The position numbers and the translations under genes were made by a program. From assembly GCA_963739095.1 (NCBI GenBank), contig CAVTZF010000016.1, forward strand, positions 62,001 to 126,000: DNA of 64,000 nucleotides. The letters run 5' to 3'. Shown one piece after another: positions 1-9,467 of the stretch; position 1 is the first letter of the stretch, and the number at the start of each line of letters is the position of its first letter. The notes beneath the pieces are model-generated. The model worked only from the letters and a program-made list of their open reading frames with translations. It did no database searches and was not told the origin of the DNA. This stretch comes from JACVRW01 sp963739095. GTDB lineage: Bacteria; Actinomycetota; Thermoleophilia; Solirubrobacterales; Thermoleophilaceae.

Positions 1-46
1 GCTCCGCGGCGGACAGGGTGCAGGCGATGGGAGTCTCGGAGGTCAT
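1..46 (-). CDS. N-terminus of a hypothetical protein divergent from merR (partial)
   Basis: An ATG on the minus strand at 46 opens a frame that runs off the window edge, giving MTSETPIACTLSAAE. Short proteins starting with an 'IACTLSA'-like stretch are often encoded back to back with MerR-type regulators in actinobacteria (family memory, not searched). The MerR-type promoter at 53-84 points at this start and its -10 lies only about 7 nt upstream, so the transcript is probably leaderless. It is the likely target of the neighbouring regulator. Its function is unknown. Confidence 0.55.
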   Translation of the reverse strand, partial: MTSETPIACTLSAAE

Positions 47-52
47 GGGACT

Positions 53-84
53 ACTGTTGATGCTCAACCCGACTTGAGGTCAAG
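53..84 (-). promoter_or_regulatory. MerR/SoxR-type operator-promoter between divergent genes
   Basis: Reading the minus strand there is a -35 TTGACC (83-78), then a 19-bp spacer, then AACAGT (58-53) as -10. The spacer holds the inverted repeat CTCAA-N6-TTGAG (63-78 on the plus strand). A 19-bp spacer with a central dyad is the hallmark of promoters activated by MerR-family proteins through DNA untwisting. The dyad also sits directly upstream of the merR start, so autoregulation is likely. Confidence 0.7.
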
Positions 85-91
85 CCCTCAG

Positions 92-496
92 ATGGACGAC
101 GCCACGCTCACCATCGGCCAGGTCGCCGGGCGCGCCGGCCTCAAGGTCTCAGCGATCCGTTACTACGAGGCCGAGGGCCTGCTGCCGGAGGCCCTGCGCG
201 TCGGCGGCCGGCGGCGCTACTCGGAGGTTGTCTTCGCCCGGCTGGGCGTGATCGATGTCGCCAAGCGGGCGGGTTTCTCGCTCGACGACATCCGCACGCT
301 GCTCGAATCCGGCGATGCCGGAGCGCCCGCCCACGCGGCGCTGCAGGAGCTGGCCGGGCGCAAGCTGCCCGAGGTCGAGGAGCTGATCGAACGCGCCGAG
401 GCGGTTCGCGGCTGGCTCGAGGCGGCGAGCGCCTGCGACTGCGAGACGCTCGACGTCTGCGCGCTCTTCCAGGAGGGGGGCGCGCCGCCGCGCTAG
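92..496 (+). CDS. MerR-family transcriptional regulator
   Basis: Dimeric DNA-binding regulator of about 134 residues. The N-terminal winged helix-turn-helix is clear (TIGQVAGRAGLKVSAIRYYE...GGRRRYS), followed by the usual coiled-coil dimerisation helix. The C-terminus has a cysteine motif, ACDCETLDVCALF (CxCx5C), at the position where metal- or thiol-sensing MerR proteins bind their effector. A metal or thiol ligand is therefore possible, but the spacing does not match the classic CueR, ZntR or SoxR sites. ATG at 92 is preferred over the upstream TTG at 74 because the TTG lies inside the operator dyad. Its stop overlaps the stop of the convergent transporter gene (shared CTAG). Confidence 0.9.
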   Translation: MDDATLTIGQVAGRAGLKVSAIRYYEAEGLLPEALRVGGRRRYSEVVFARLGVIDVAKRAGFSLDDIRTLLESGDAGAPAHAALQELAGRKLPEVEELIERAEAVRGWLEAASACDCETLDVCALFQEGGAPPR

Positions 497-1407
497 TGCG
501 GCGCAGGTAGTGCGTGGTCGTCCTCGTCGGGCTCGGGAGCGGGCGCGGCGCGTGTCTGGATCACGATCGCGACGATCACGATCGTGCCGCCGATCAGCGT
601 CGCGGTGCTCGGGCGCTCGTCGAGCGCGAGCCACACCCAGACCGGCCCGAGCACCACCTCGAGCAGCGTGATCAGGCCGACCTGGGCAGCCGGGATCAGG
701 CGTGCGCCGACGGTCAGCAGCGCGAAGCCGAGCCCGATCTGGCCGATGCCAAGCGCGGCGAGCCAGCCGATGTCCCCGCCGCTGATCTCGGACGGCGTCG
801 CGAACGGCAGGAAGATCGCGACCAGGATCACCTGCGACAGGCAGGTGGCGGGCGCCATCGACACGTCGTGGCGCCAGCGCGTGATGACGATCATGATCGC
901 GAAGGCGAGCGCGGTCATGAACGCGAGCGCGTCGCCCGTCAGGTCGCCCTCGCCCGGCGCGCCGAGCATGAGCGCGACGCCCGCCAGTGCCAGCGCCATC
1001 GCCAGGACCGTGCGGCGCGTGATCGGCTCGCCGAGCGTGACCCGGGCGAGCAGGGCGGCGAGCACCGGGGCCACCGCCAGGATGAAGAGGACCCGCGCCA
1101 CGCTCGTGTGGTTGAGCGCGGCGATGAACCCGCCCGAGGCGGCCGCGACGCACAGCGCGACGGCGATGCCGGCGAGGCCCACCGAGCGGAACGCCTGCAC
1201 GACCCGCCCGCGTTCGACGACCGCGACGTAGACGAGCAGTGCCGCGCCCGCGAAGGCGGCGCGTCCCATCACCTGCGTCGGGGTGTCGAGCGTGAGCTGG
1301 CGCTGGAGGACACCGGCGCTCGACCAGGCGATGGCGGCCAGGGCGACATAGATCTGGCCGCGCCGCTGGCGCCGCGACTCCTCGAGCGCCACCGTCGCCG
1401 TCGTCAC
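493..1407 (-). CDS. EamA/DMT-superfamily transporter
   Basis: Integral membrane protein of 304 residues with about ten hydrophobic helices arranged as two EamA repeats (roughly residues 18-150 and 160-285). A small charged N-terminus and an acidic C-terminal tail (PEPDEDDHALP) flank the membrane part. DMT proteins export amino acids, nucleosides or drugs by proton-coupled exchange; the substrate cannot be read from the sequence. The gene stands alone on the minus strand. Confidence 0.85.
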   Translation of the reverse strand: MTTATVALEESRRQRRGQIYVALAAIAWSSAGVLQRQLTLDTPTQVMGRAAFAGAALLVYVAVVERGRVVQAFRSVGLAGIAVALCVAAASGGFIAALNHTSVARVLFILAVAPVLAALLARVTLGEPITRRTVLAMALALAGVALMLGAPGEGDLTGDALAFMTALAFAIMIVITRWRHDVSMAPATCLSQVILVAIFLPFATPSEISGGDIGWLAALGIGQIGLGFALLTVGARLIPAAQVGLITLLEVVLGPVWVWLALDERPSTATLIGGTIVIVAIVIQTRAAPAPEPDEDDHALPAPH

Positions 1408-1418
1408 GCCCTCAAGTC

Positions 1419-2688
1419 TTACCGGATGGCCCCTGCAGGCCGATCAGCCGCGTCGAGGGTGAGCGCCGCGGAGATGAGGGCCAGGTGGGTGGCGGCGTGC
1501 GGGAAGTTGCCGAGCTGCTCGCCACCCGGCCCGACCGCCTCTGAGAGGAGCCCGAGCGGGTTGGCGCGGGCAAGCGTCTTCTCGAAGGTGAGCCGCGCCT
1601 CGCCGAGGCGCCCGGCACGCGCCAGGTCCTCGGCTGCGCGGAACGCAGCGTGGGGGAGGCCGCGCGGCTCGGCCGCGGGGTCGACCCCGGGGGCCGATCC
1701 GGACGGGCCCGCAGCCGCGCCAGCCCTCGAAGCCGTCCAGCTCGCTCTCGGTGCGGCCGGGGCGCGAGGCCGGTGACGCCCCGGGGTCGTCCTCGAGCCC
1801 GAGCCGGAGCATCAGCTCCGCAGCGCGGGCGGCATCGTCGGCTCGCGGGTAGCGCGCGTCGTGCGGACGACCGGCGCCGAGCGGCTCGGGCAGCGAGGTC
1901 GTCGCCGCGGCCACCGGCGCCCCTGACGCCGCCTGGGTGAGGAGCCTGAGGGCGAGCGCGGAGCGGTGCACGGTCTCGCGCCACGGGCCGTCGTAGCGCG
2001 AGCCGGCCAGCCACCCGCGCCAGAACGCGATCGTCGCCTCGAAGGCGTCGTCCGCGAGCGCGGCCGGGCCGTCTGGGGACAGCACGAGCGCACGCACCTC
2101 ACCGGGCGCAACGCAGAACTTCGCCTGGACCCCGGCGCGGGTGCGGCGCAGCCGCAGCGGCGCATGAAGCGAAAGCGCCTGGCCGTCGCTCTCGAACAGC
2201 GCGCCCTCGTCGTGGAGGTGCACGTTGTGCGCACGCCGCGCGTAGTCGAAGCGCGGCTCGACCTCCATCACGAGGTGCGGCTCGCCGCGCACGCCGACCA
2301 CGCGCCGGACGAGCGTGCCAGGAGCGGCGCCGACCGGCATGAAGTCCTCCACCTCCAGCTCGCCCTCTTCCGACATGAAGCGCGTGACGAGCACGTTCGT
2401 GTCGGGGAGGTAGAGCTGGCGCGAGCGCCACTGCCCACCCGCGGGGCAGAGCGACCAGTGGCCGCCGCGGCGGGCGTCGAGCAGGGCGCCGAATACGCTC
2501 GCCGCGTCGATGCGCCCCGGGCAATACCAGTCGATCGTGCCCTCTGCGCCCACCAGTGCGACCGTGTTCAGGTCGCCGACAACGCCGTGCTCCCCGATCG
2601 GGAGGTAGCCGCCCGCCGAGGGCGGGCCCTCCGGGCGGAGGCCGCACGAGCGCGGCCGCCGCACTGGACAGGGGAAGTCAGCCAACAT
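1419..2688 (-). pseudogene. Decayed glycoside hydrolase family 15 gene (internal deletions and frameshift)
   Basis: The N-terminal ~290 residues read well as a GH15 glucoamylase/trehalase-like protein (YLPIGEHGVVGDLNTVALVG, TIDWYCPGRIDAASVFGALL, TTSLPEPLG). The catalytic domain is then ruined. The expected WIRD-like segment reads PRADD, about 25 residues are missing, and after GCGPVRIG roughly 190 residues are gone. The frame then changes and the family's C-terminal end reappears (FEKTLARANPLGLLSEA, GEQLGNFPHAATHLALI) up to a stop at 1419. The intact paralogue at 53754-55634 provides the reference. The start at 2688 overlaps the end of the upstream DUF1772 gene. No active enzyme can be made. 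Confidence 0.85.
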
Positions 2689-3160
2689 CGACGCCGATGA
2701 TGAGCAGCGCGGCCGCTGCCGCGCCCGCGGCGGCGCGTACGTGATTGCCCCTCGTCCACTCGGTCAGGTAGCGCTCCCACAGGCGCGTCGCCTCCGGCGT
2801 GCCCGGGTCGACCGCCGCGAGCGCGTTGTTGCGCGGGACGTGGTAGAGCATCGTCGACCCGATCGTCCCCGCCAGGTAGAGGACGCCGCCCGCGACGAGC
2901 CAGCCGCCGTAGCTCTCGTCGAGGGCCGCCAGGCCGGCGACGATGGCCGCGACGCAGAGCGCGCCGGTCCCGAACAGCGCCGTCATGAACACCGGCGTCA
3001 CGGCCATCACGTTGATCGACTGCATGGCTGCGGCCCCCTCGGCGGGCCGCAGCCGGGCGAGTGCCGGCATGACGAAGCTCGAGAAGCCGAAGAACACCCC
3101 GCCGTTCAGCCCGCAGCCGACGGCGGTGGCGATCGTCAGCGCCGTGACAAGCCCGTCCAT
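2678..3160 (-). CDS. DUF1772 (anthrone oxygenase-like) membrane protein
   Basis: Membrane protein of 160 residues with four predicted helices. The family signature FFGFSSFVMPAL lies near residue 25 and HVPRNNALA lies around 108. DUF1772 members sit beside oxidoreductases and some fungal relatives are called anthrone oxygenases; no bacterial function is established. The gene follows the cupin-NmrA gene by 4 nt and overlaps the decayed GH15 start, so the three probably shared a transcript. Confidence 0.8.
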   Translation of the reverse strand: MDGLVTALTIATAVGCGLNGGVFFGFSSFVMPALARLRPAEGAAAMQSINVMAVTPVFMTALFGTGALCVAAIVAGLAALDESYGGWLVAGGVLYLAGTIGSTMLYHVPRNNALAAVDPGTPEATRLWERYLTEWTRGNHVRAAAGAAAAALLIIGVDVG

Positions 3161-3164
3161 CGGC

Positions 3165-4595
3165 TCAGGCGGCGGTCACGGGCGCGTTCCAGACGCCCGT
3201 CGCGGCGGTATCGCGCGCATAGTCGGCGAAGTCCCTCGGCTCGCGCCCAAGGGCGCGCTGGACGCCGTCGGCGAGCCGGGCGTTGCGTCCGTCGAGGACC
3301 TCGCTGAACAGGTAGGTCAACAGGTCGATCTCGACCTGCGGGACGCCCTGGGCGGCCGCCTCGGCCGCGTGGTCTTCGACCGACACCGGCTGGTAGTGCA
3401 CATCGCGGCCGGCGGCGCGGGCGATCTCGCCGGTCGCCTCCGCAAAGGTCAGCAGCCGCGGACCGGTCAGCTCGTAGAGCTTCCCGACGTGCGTGTCGTC
3501 GGTCAGGGCCGCCGTCGCCACGTCGGCGATGTCCTCGACGTCGATGAACGGCTCGGGCATCTCGCCCGTGGGCAGCGCCACCACGCCGCTGCGCACGTAC
3601 TCGGCCCAGTAGCCCTCGCTCCAGTTCTGGCTGAACCAGGTGGCACGCACGATCGTCACGTCGCCACCGGCGCTCTTCACGCGCTCCTCGGCGTCCTCGG
3701 CCTCGGGCTCGCCGCGCCCTGACAGCAGCACCTGGCGCTTCACGCCGCTCCGCATCGCCTGCTCGGCGAAGGCGCCGACGGTCTCGGGCGCGCCGGGGAG
3801 GGCGATGTCCGGGTAGTAGGAGATGTAGACCGAGCGCACTCCGTCCAGCGCGGGCGCCCAGGTCGAGCGGTCGTCCCAGTCGAAGGGCGGATCGGCGGAG
3901 CGCGACCCGATGCGCACCGGGATGCCGCGCGCCTCGAGCCGCGCGGCGACGCGGCTGCCCGTCTTGCCCGTCCCGCCCAGGACGAGGATCGGCTTTTCGT
4001 GGTGTCCGTTGTCGGTCATCGGTGACTCCTGGGGGGTTGTTGGTTGGGTTGGGTACGGGTACTCGGGCCGGTAGCCGAACAGGCGGGCGAGCGCCGCGAG
4101 CGGTCCCATGAGCACGCGCTGTACGGCGAGCGGTGGCCGCGCCAGGTAGATCTCGTCCTCGAAGTGGCGCAGCACGAGCGCCAGCCGCAGCGGGTTCCTG
4201 GGTGCGCCCGCCGACGTGGTCTTGCCGTCCTGCGCCAGCCCGGCGAGCGTCTCGAAGGCCGTCTCCGTCCGCAGCGCCGGCCGGAAGTCGACCAGCGCGT
4301 GCAGCTCGCCGGAGCCGGCGTTCCAGGCGGCGTGCGGGGCGCCCGCAGGCGCCTCGAGAACGTCGCCCGGCTCGAGCACGTGCTCGACGCCGTTCACGCG
4401 CAGGCCGAGCGTGCCAGAGACGACCTCGAAGCGCTCGTCCTGAAGCGGGTGTACATGGTCGGGGCCCGTCGTCCAGGGCCCGGTTGCGATCCAGTCGACC
4501 TGCAGCAGCTCACCGTTGGTCTCCTCTGCCGTTTGGCGGAAGACGGTGCGCAGGCCGGTGGAGGGGTTGAAGAGCTCGTCGCCGTTTCTTGCCAT
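3165..4595 (-). CDS. Cupin / NmrA-type NAD(P)-binding protein, in-frame fusion
   Basis: One open frame of 476 residues. Residues 1-~190 are a cupin (DHVHPLQDERFEVVSG, LEPGDVLEAPAGAPHAAWN: His/Glu metal-site pattern). Residues ~193-476 are an atypical SDR of the NmrA type with the nucleotide-binding motif LVLGGTGKTGSRVA. The join looks recent. Just before MTDNGHHEKP (ATG at 4019) the DNA reads as an AGGAG ribosome-binding site with normal spacing, and the linker PTQPTTPQESP is that spacer translated. The NmrA part can therefore also be made alone (3165-4019, 284 aa). The cupin start at 4595 is preferred; the frame upstream of it is antisense to the LuxR gene's coding sense and carries no domain. 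Confidence 0.75.
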   Translation of the reverse strand: MARNGDELFNPSTGLRTVFRQTAEETNGELLQVDWIATGPWTTGPDHVHPLQDERFEVVSGTLGLRVNGVEHVLEPGDVLEAPAGAPHAAWNAGSGELHALVDFRPALRTETAFETLAGLAQDGKTTSAGAPRNPLRLALVLRHFEDEIYLARPPLAVQRVLMGPLAALARLFGYRPEYPYPTQPTTPQESPMTDNGHHEKPILVLGGTGKTGSRVAARLEARGIPVRIGSRSADPPFDWDDRSTWAPALDGVRSVYISYYPDIALPGAPETVGAFAEQAMRSGVKRQVLLSGRGEPEAEDAEERVKSAGGDVTIVRATWFSQNWSEGYWAEYVRSGVVALPTGEMPEPFIDVEDIADVATAALTDDTHVGKLYELTGPRLLTFAEATGEIARAAGRDVHYQPVSVEDHAAEAAAQGVPQVEIDLLTYLFSEVLDGRNARLADGVQRALGREPRDFADYARDTAATGVWNAPVTAA

Positions 4596-4680
4596 GACCG
4601 CGACCGTATGCCCGGCCCGTGCCGACGGGCGTCGGGGAGCACCCCGAACCGGCTCCCTGAACTTCCGGCGGCCCGGATTC

Positions 4681-7510
4681 TCAGCCGGCGGAGAGCGCGC
4701 GCCCCAGCTCGCCGCGGCCGGCGATGCCGAGCTTGCGGTAGACGTGACCGAGGTGGGTCTCGACCGTCTTGCGCGTGACGAACAGCGACTGCGCGATCTC
4801 TGGATTGGTCTGTCCCTGCGCGGCGAGCTCCGCCACCCGGCGCTCCGACGCGGTGAGTTGCGCGACGCCGTCGGCCTCCGGGTCGCTGGAGCGCCCGCCG
4901 GCCGCACGCAGCTCGGTGCGGGCCTGCTCGGCGATGGCGCGCGCACCGCAGCCATCGGCCAGCTCCAGCGCCTGCTGAAGCACCCCGCGCGCCTCGGCGC
5001 GGCTGTTCGCGCGCCGCAGTGCGGCACCCAGCTCGGTGAGCGTGCGCGCGTACTCGAGCCGCGCGGGGGACTGCTCGTGGACGCTCGCGGCCTCGCGCAG
5101 CCGCTCGACGACGGTGTCCCCGCCCTCGGCGAGCGCGGCCATGCGGAGCGCGGCCCCGATCCCGCCCGGCAGCCCCCAGCGCCGGGCGCGCTCGACGTCC
5201 TCGGCCGCCAGCCGGCGCGCCGTCTCGCCGTCCCCGAGCGAGAGGAACGCCAACGCCGCGTGCGAGCGCCAGCGCGAGGCGAGCGGGTTGGCCCCGCCCC
5301 CCAACTCGTCGCGGCGGCCGAACTCGAGCATGTCGTCGATGGCCTGCTCGGTCCGCCCGTGGGCCATGTGCAACAGGGCGCGGGAGCGCAGCAGGAAGTT
5401 GGTGGTGGGCCCCGGCTCGATCTCGTCGGGCAGGTCGTAGGCGTGCAGAGCCTCCTCCGCGCCGTCGGGATCGCCGGCTTCGATCAGCGCCTCGATCAGG
5501 AGTGCCCCCGCGAACGGCATGCCGAGCGGTATCGCGTGCGAGCTCAGCAGCTCGAGGGCGGTGCGCACGTCGGCCTCAGCGCGGTCGACCGAGCCGCGGC
5601 GCAGGTGCATCCAGCTGCGGCGGTTGGTGAGGAACGCGATCGATGGGATCGATTCGCGCGCACGGGCGTTGCTGAGCGCCTTCTCGAGGCTCGCCTCGGC
5701 GAGGTCGAACGCGTCGGCCGCGATCAATCCGAGTACGAGGTCGTAGAAGGGGCCGACGATGTCGCGCTGCTGCTCGTCGAGGAGGCGTCCTCCGGCGAGC
5801 GCCTCCTCGAGCAGCTGCACGGACTCCGCAGCAGAGTCGCTGGTCCGGGCGCGCTCGCACGCGAGGCTCGCCAGCACGAGCCGCTCGCCGGGGGTTGCGC
5901 CCGCCAGATCTCCGCGCCGCTCGAGGCGGCGCGCAGCCGGCGCGCGCGTCTCGAGGCTCGCCTGCCAGGCGTGCGAGGCGAGCTCGGCTTCGAGCAGGAG
6001 CCCCAGCTCGGGGTCCTCGGGCTCCACCACGTCGATCGCGTTCTCGAGCGCCTCGACAGACCGGTCGGCCTGGCCCGAGATCGTCAGCGCGTTGGCGAGC
6101 TGGCGCGCGGCCGTCGCGCGCGGCCCGATTTCGTGGATCGAGTCGACCGCCTCGCTCAGGTGGCTGATCGCGCCCGGCGCGCCCAGCCGCAGCTCGGCGC
6201 CGCCCAGCTCGACGAGCACCCGCGGCCGCGTGTCGGTGGCAGGCGGCTCGGCGAGTGCACGCGCGAGCAGCGTCGTCGCTGCCGCCGGCGCGCCGCGCAC
6301 GAGGGCGGCGGCGGCGACCCGGCGCAGCAGCTCCACGCGCACCTGGTTGCCCTCCGGCGGGGCCTCCGCGATCTGCGCGGCGACGCGTTCCTCCGACGTG
6401 CCGCTCGTGTGGAGCAGGCGCGCCGCCTGCGCGTGCGTGCGGGCGCGCTCGTGCGGGCCCATGTCGGCATAGACGGCCTCCCGAACGATCGGGTGGGCGA
6501 ACTCGACGAGCTCGGCCGGTGTCAGGATCCCGCGCGCCACGAGCATGTCGCCGGCGCCGGTCGCCTCCTCCTCTGAGAGGCCCGCGAGCCCGGCCGCCTC
6601 CGCGAGGCTCGCCCCGTCGCCCAGCACCGCAGCCGCGCGCACCAGGGCGGTGGCGCTCTCGGGCTTGTCCGACAGCGGCAGCAGCACCGCCTGCGCCACC
6701 GCAGCCGGGCCGAGCTCGCGCACCCGCTGTGCGCCGCTCGCGTCGACGGGAAAGTGGAGCTCGAGCGCTTCGCGCAGCAGCGCCTCGAGGTAGAAGGGAT
6801 TGCCGCCCGTGGCCTCCCGGCAGGCCTCGGCGAACTCGGGGGCCACGCCGGAGCCCAGCACGCGCTCGCAGAGCGTGGCCGTGGCCTCACGGCTGAGCGA
6901 CGCCGGCCGCACCATGGTCGTCTCGGGCGCGGCGCTCAGGCGGCCGAGCTGGGCCTGGTCACCCTCGCCCGGGCGGGTCGTGGCGAGCACGGTGACCGGC
7001 AGGCCGTCGAGCCGTCGGTGCCAGATAGACGAGGAAGCGAAGTGACTCGGCATCCGCCCAGTGCAGGTCGTCGACTACGAGGGCCAGCGGCTCCTCGGCG
7101 GCGAGGTTGTTGAGCAGCCAGTAGAGGCCGTGCAGCATCGAGAAGGCGCTGTCCGCTCGCACGGACGCCGCCTCGTCGCCGAAGAGGCCGCTCGACATTG
7201 CCGCCGCGCCCTCGAACGTGCGCTCGCGCTCGCCGCCCGTGAGCGCGGCGACGGCCGGCTCGAGCAGCTGGCGCACGCAGCCGTACGCGAAGTCGCGCTC
7301 GAGGTCGTTGGCCCGCGCGCGCAGGCAGGTGAAACCGCGCTCGGCAGCCGTGTCGCTTGCAGCGCGCAGCAGGCTCGTCTTGCCGAGGCCCGCCGCCGCC
7401 TCGATCAGCACGACCCGCCCGCGGCGCTCGGAGGCGTCAGCGAGGGCTTCGCCCAGCGCCGTGAGCTCGCGCTCGCGCTCGAGAAGTGTGGTCGCTGACT
7501 CGGTCGGCAC
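4681..7510 (-). pseudogene. AAA-ATPase LuxR-family (LAL-type) regulator, one-base frameshift
   Basis: The reconstructed product is about 942 residues. It has a P-loop EAAAGLGKTS (37-46), Walker B LALVVDDLHWAD, a long tetratricopeptide-like helical middle, and a C-terminal LuxR helix-turn-helix (LTASERRVAELAAQG...KTVETHLGHVYRKLG). Large ATP-dependent LuxR regulators of this build activate catabolic or secondary-metabolite operons. The frame breaks once: the GG at 7017-7018 (CC in the mRNA sense) carries one extra base. Removing it restores FLVYLARRLDGLPVTVLA exactly. The rest is clean over 2.8 kb, so this is either a very young mutation or a sequence error. GTG at 7510 is the best start. Confidence 0.85.
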
Positions 7511-7524
7511 TCAGGCCGCTGACA

Positions 7525-8520
7525 CTATCGGCCCTTGTGGTGCTTGCCCCCGTGGCGCTCGCGCAGACCTGCCAGGTAGTCGTAGCTGCGCTCGGTCGTC
7601 GAGTACGAGCCGGCGGGGTTCGCCGTCGCGTCGGGCGCCGTGTCGCGTTCGACCAGGTAGTGGTGCGCGCTGGCGTCGAGCCCGCAGAAGAACGGCTCGA
7701 ACGGGATGTCGCCGTCGCCGACGTCGGTCATCGTCCAGCCGAACGAGGGCCCTCCGTTCATCACGCCGTCCTTGACGTGGAAGAGCGGGAAACGCTTCGG
7801 CTGATCCCACGGGTACTCGTGCGGCTTGAAGCCGGGGAAGCGCGACTGGCCGACGTACGCCCAGAAGATGTCGAGCTCGAAGAAGACGAGCCTCGGGTCG
7901 GTCTCCTCGAGGAGCACGTCATAGAGGCGCGTCCCGTTCTCGACGGCGAACTCGCCCGAGTGGTTGTGCTGGTAGAAGCGCAGCCCGCGCGCCCGGGCCG
8001 CCTCGCCGAAGGCGTTGAAGTCCTCGGCCGCGCGCCGGTAGCCGTCGACGGTCTCGCCGTAGCGCTGGCCGGGGCTGCTCGCGGTGCCGATGTACTTCAG
8101 GCCGATCTCCTCGGCGTCGTCGAGCACCTGTTCGAGCTGCGTCACGAACGAATAGGCCGTCGGGTCGGAGGAGAAGTAGTTCACGTGGCTGCCGGCCCCA
8201 CGAAGCCGGTAGCGCCTCAGCAGTCCGCGCAGCTCCTCGTTCGTCCAGCGCCGCCCCTGGGCGTTGTAGCCGGCGAACTCGATCTCGCGGTAACCCTGGC
8301 CCGAGAGCTCGGCGAACACCGACTCGAAGCCGTCGGCCGCGACCCGGTCGCGAACCGTGAACAGCTGCACTCCAATCAGGTCGCGTGGCAGCAGCCGGTC
8401 GCCACCGTGGCCGCCCCGGCGCTTCGCGCCCGCCACCGGCGCCCACGGTCCCAGCGAACCGGCCGCAGCGGTGCCCGCCGCGACCCCTACAAAGCCACGC
8501 CTACTGAGCTTGCCCGCCAT
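7525..8520 (-). CDS. Tat-exported sugar phosphate isomerase/epimerase-like TIM-barrel protein
   Basis: 331 residues. The N-terminus has a twin-arginine signal (KLSRRGFVGVAAG, then an alanine-rich h-region to about residue 32). The mature part is a xylose-isomerase-like/AP-endonuclease-2 TIM barrel (GVQLFTVRD, YREIEFAGYN, FYQHNHSGEF, FFELDIFWA, FPLFHVKDG), with metal-ligand Glu, His and Asp residues in the expected order. Relatives act on sugars or inositols; export suggests an extracytoplasmic substrate. It lies 15 nt downstream of the LuxR-type gene on the same strand. Confidence 0.85.
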   Translation of the reverse strand: MAGKLSRRGFVGVAAGTAAAGSLGPWAPVAGAKRRGGHGGDRLLPRDLIGVQLFTVRDRVAADGFESVFAELSGQGYREIEFAGYNAQGRRWTNEELRGLLRRYRLRGAGSHVNYFSSDPTAYSFVTQLEQVLDDAEEIGLKYIGTASSPGQRYGETVDGYRRAAEDFNAFGEAARARGLRFYQHNHSGEFAVENGTRLYDVLLEETDPRLVFFELDIFWAYVGQSRFPGFKPHEYPWDQPKRFPLFHVKDGVMNGGPSFGWTMTDVGDGDIPFEPFFCGLDASAHHYLVERDTAPDATANPAGSYSTTERSYDYLAGLRERHGGKHHKGR

Positions 8521-8609
8521 CTGGACTCCTTCCCTCGCGGTTAGGCTGATCGCATTGTCTCCGGGGCGGGCTGCGGAATAACCCGCCCGACGGGCGCGTC
8601 TGGTCCTCT

Positions 8610-9452
8610 ATGCGTGTCGTCCTCATAGCCTCGGCTCCGCCGCCCGCGCTCGGGCTGAGCGCGACGCTGGCGCGCATGGGCCACGACGTCGCCGCACTCG
8701 TGGCGTTCCGCGGTCCCGATGGCCGCTACGGCTACGACTATCCCTTCGGGCTCCACCAGGCGGCGCCCGACGGCGACCTGCTGTTCGTGCGCTCCGGCGC
8801 GCGGCTCGGCCCGCTGCTGCGCGCGTACGAGCCCGAGATCGCGATCTGCGCCTCGTTCCCCGCCCGCATCCCGGACGACGCGCTGACGGCGCCGCGCCAC
8901 GGCATCCTCAACATGCATCCCGGCCTGCTGCCGCGCTATCGCGGCCCGAACCCGCTCGGCTGGTCGATCCGCAACGGCGACACCGAGCTCGGCATCACCG
9001 TCCACCGGATGACGAACGAGCTCGACGCCGGCCCGATCTACGCGCAGGCCGCCGTCCCCATCGCCGAGCACGAGGACCCGGCGCTCGACGGCGTCGAGCG
9101 GTTCAACGAGCTGGCCGCGGGGCTGCTCGCCGGAGCGCTCGCGCGCGTCCAGGCAGGCGAGTCCGGCGACGCCCAGGACGAGTCGCTCGCCGGCTACGCG
9201 GGCATCTTCGAGCCCGCCTATGTCGAGGTCGACTGGTCGAACGACGCTCGCTACATCCACAACCAGACGCGTGCGTGGAAGATGTCGCCACCGGTCGACG
9301 GCCGGCGCGGCCCGCTCGCCAAGCTCGACGGCCGGCGGGTGAGGCTCGTGCGCACGAGCCTCGACGGCGAGCAGGGCGGCGCGCGCGTCGACTGCGGCGA
9401 CGGGCCGCTCTGGGTGCTCGACAGCGAGCCGGTCGCGGCCGCCGTGGCATAG
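8610..9452 (+). CDS. Formyltransferase-fold protein (methionyl-tRNA formyltransferase-like)
   Basis: 280 residues with a formyl_trans_N core. The catalytic triad of 10-formyl-THF-dependent formyltransferases is present: N101 and H103 in ILNMHPGLLPRYRGPNP, and D139 in ELDAGPIYAQ. The C-terminal ~80 residues form a second domain with HNQTRAWKMSPPV, as in Fmt and sugar-amine formyltransferases. The N-terminal segment is shorter and lacks the usual Fmt start, so a specialised N-formyltransferase is as likely as a second Fmt. It is divergent from the Tat isomerase gene across 90 bp. Confidence 0.8.
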   Translation: MRVVLIASAPPPALGLSATLARMGHDVAALVAFRGPDGRYGYDYPFGLHQAAPDGDLLFVRSGARLGPLLRAYEPEIAICASFPARIPDDALTAPRHGILNMHPGLLPRYRGPNPLGWSIRNGDTELGITVHRMTNELDAGPIYAQAAVPIAEHEDPALDGVERFNELAAGLLAGALARVQAGESGDAQDESLAGYAGIFEPAYVEVDWSNDARYIHNQTRAWKMSPPVDGRRGPLAKLDGRRVRLVRTSLDGEQGGARVDCGDGPLWVLDSEPVAAAVA

Positions 9453-9467
9453 AGTCGCCCATTCGCC

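Noticed and set aside
3165..5027. The cupin-NmrA frame extended upstream to 5027
   Set aside because: The added 144 residues are antisense-free but out-of-frame sequence of the LuxR gene with no domain; ATG 4595 starts the cupin exactly.
4516..6576. Very long open frame on the strand opposite the LuxR gene (and similar long antisense frames at 18304-20049, 28246-29487, 40889-42463, 44454-46244)
   Set aside because: In 70% G+C DNA the antisense frames of real genes stay open by codon bias. These products are Arg/Ala/Gly/His-rich with no domains, and the sense strand carries clear families.
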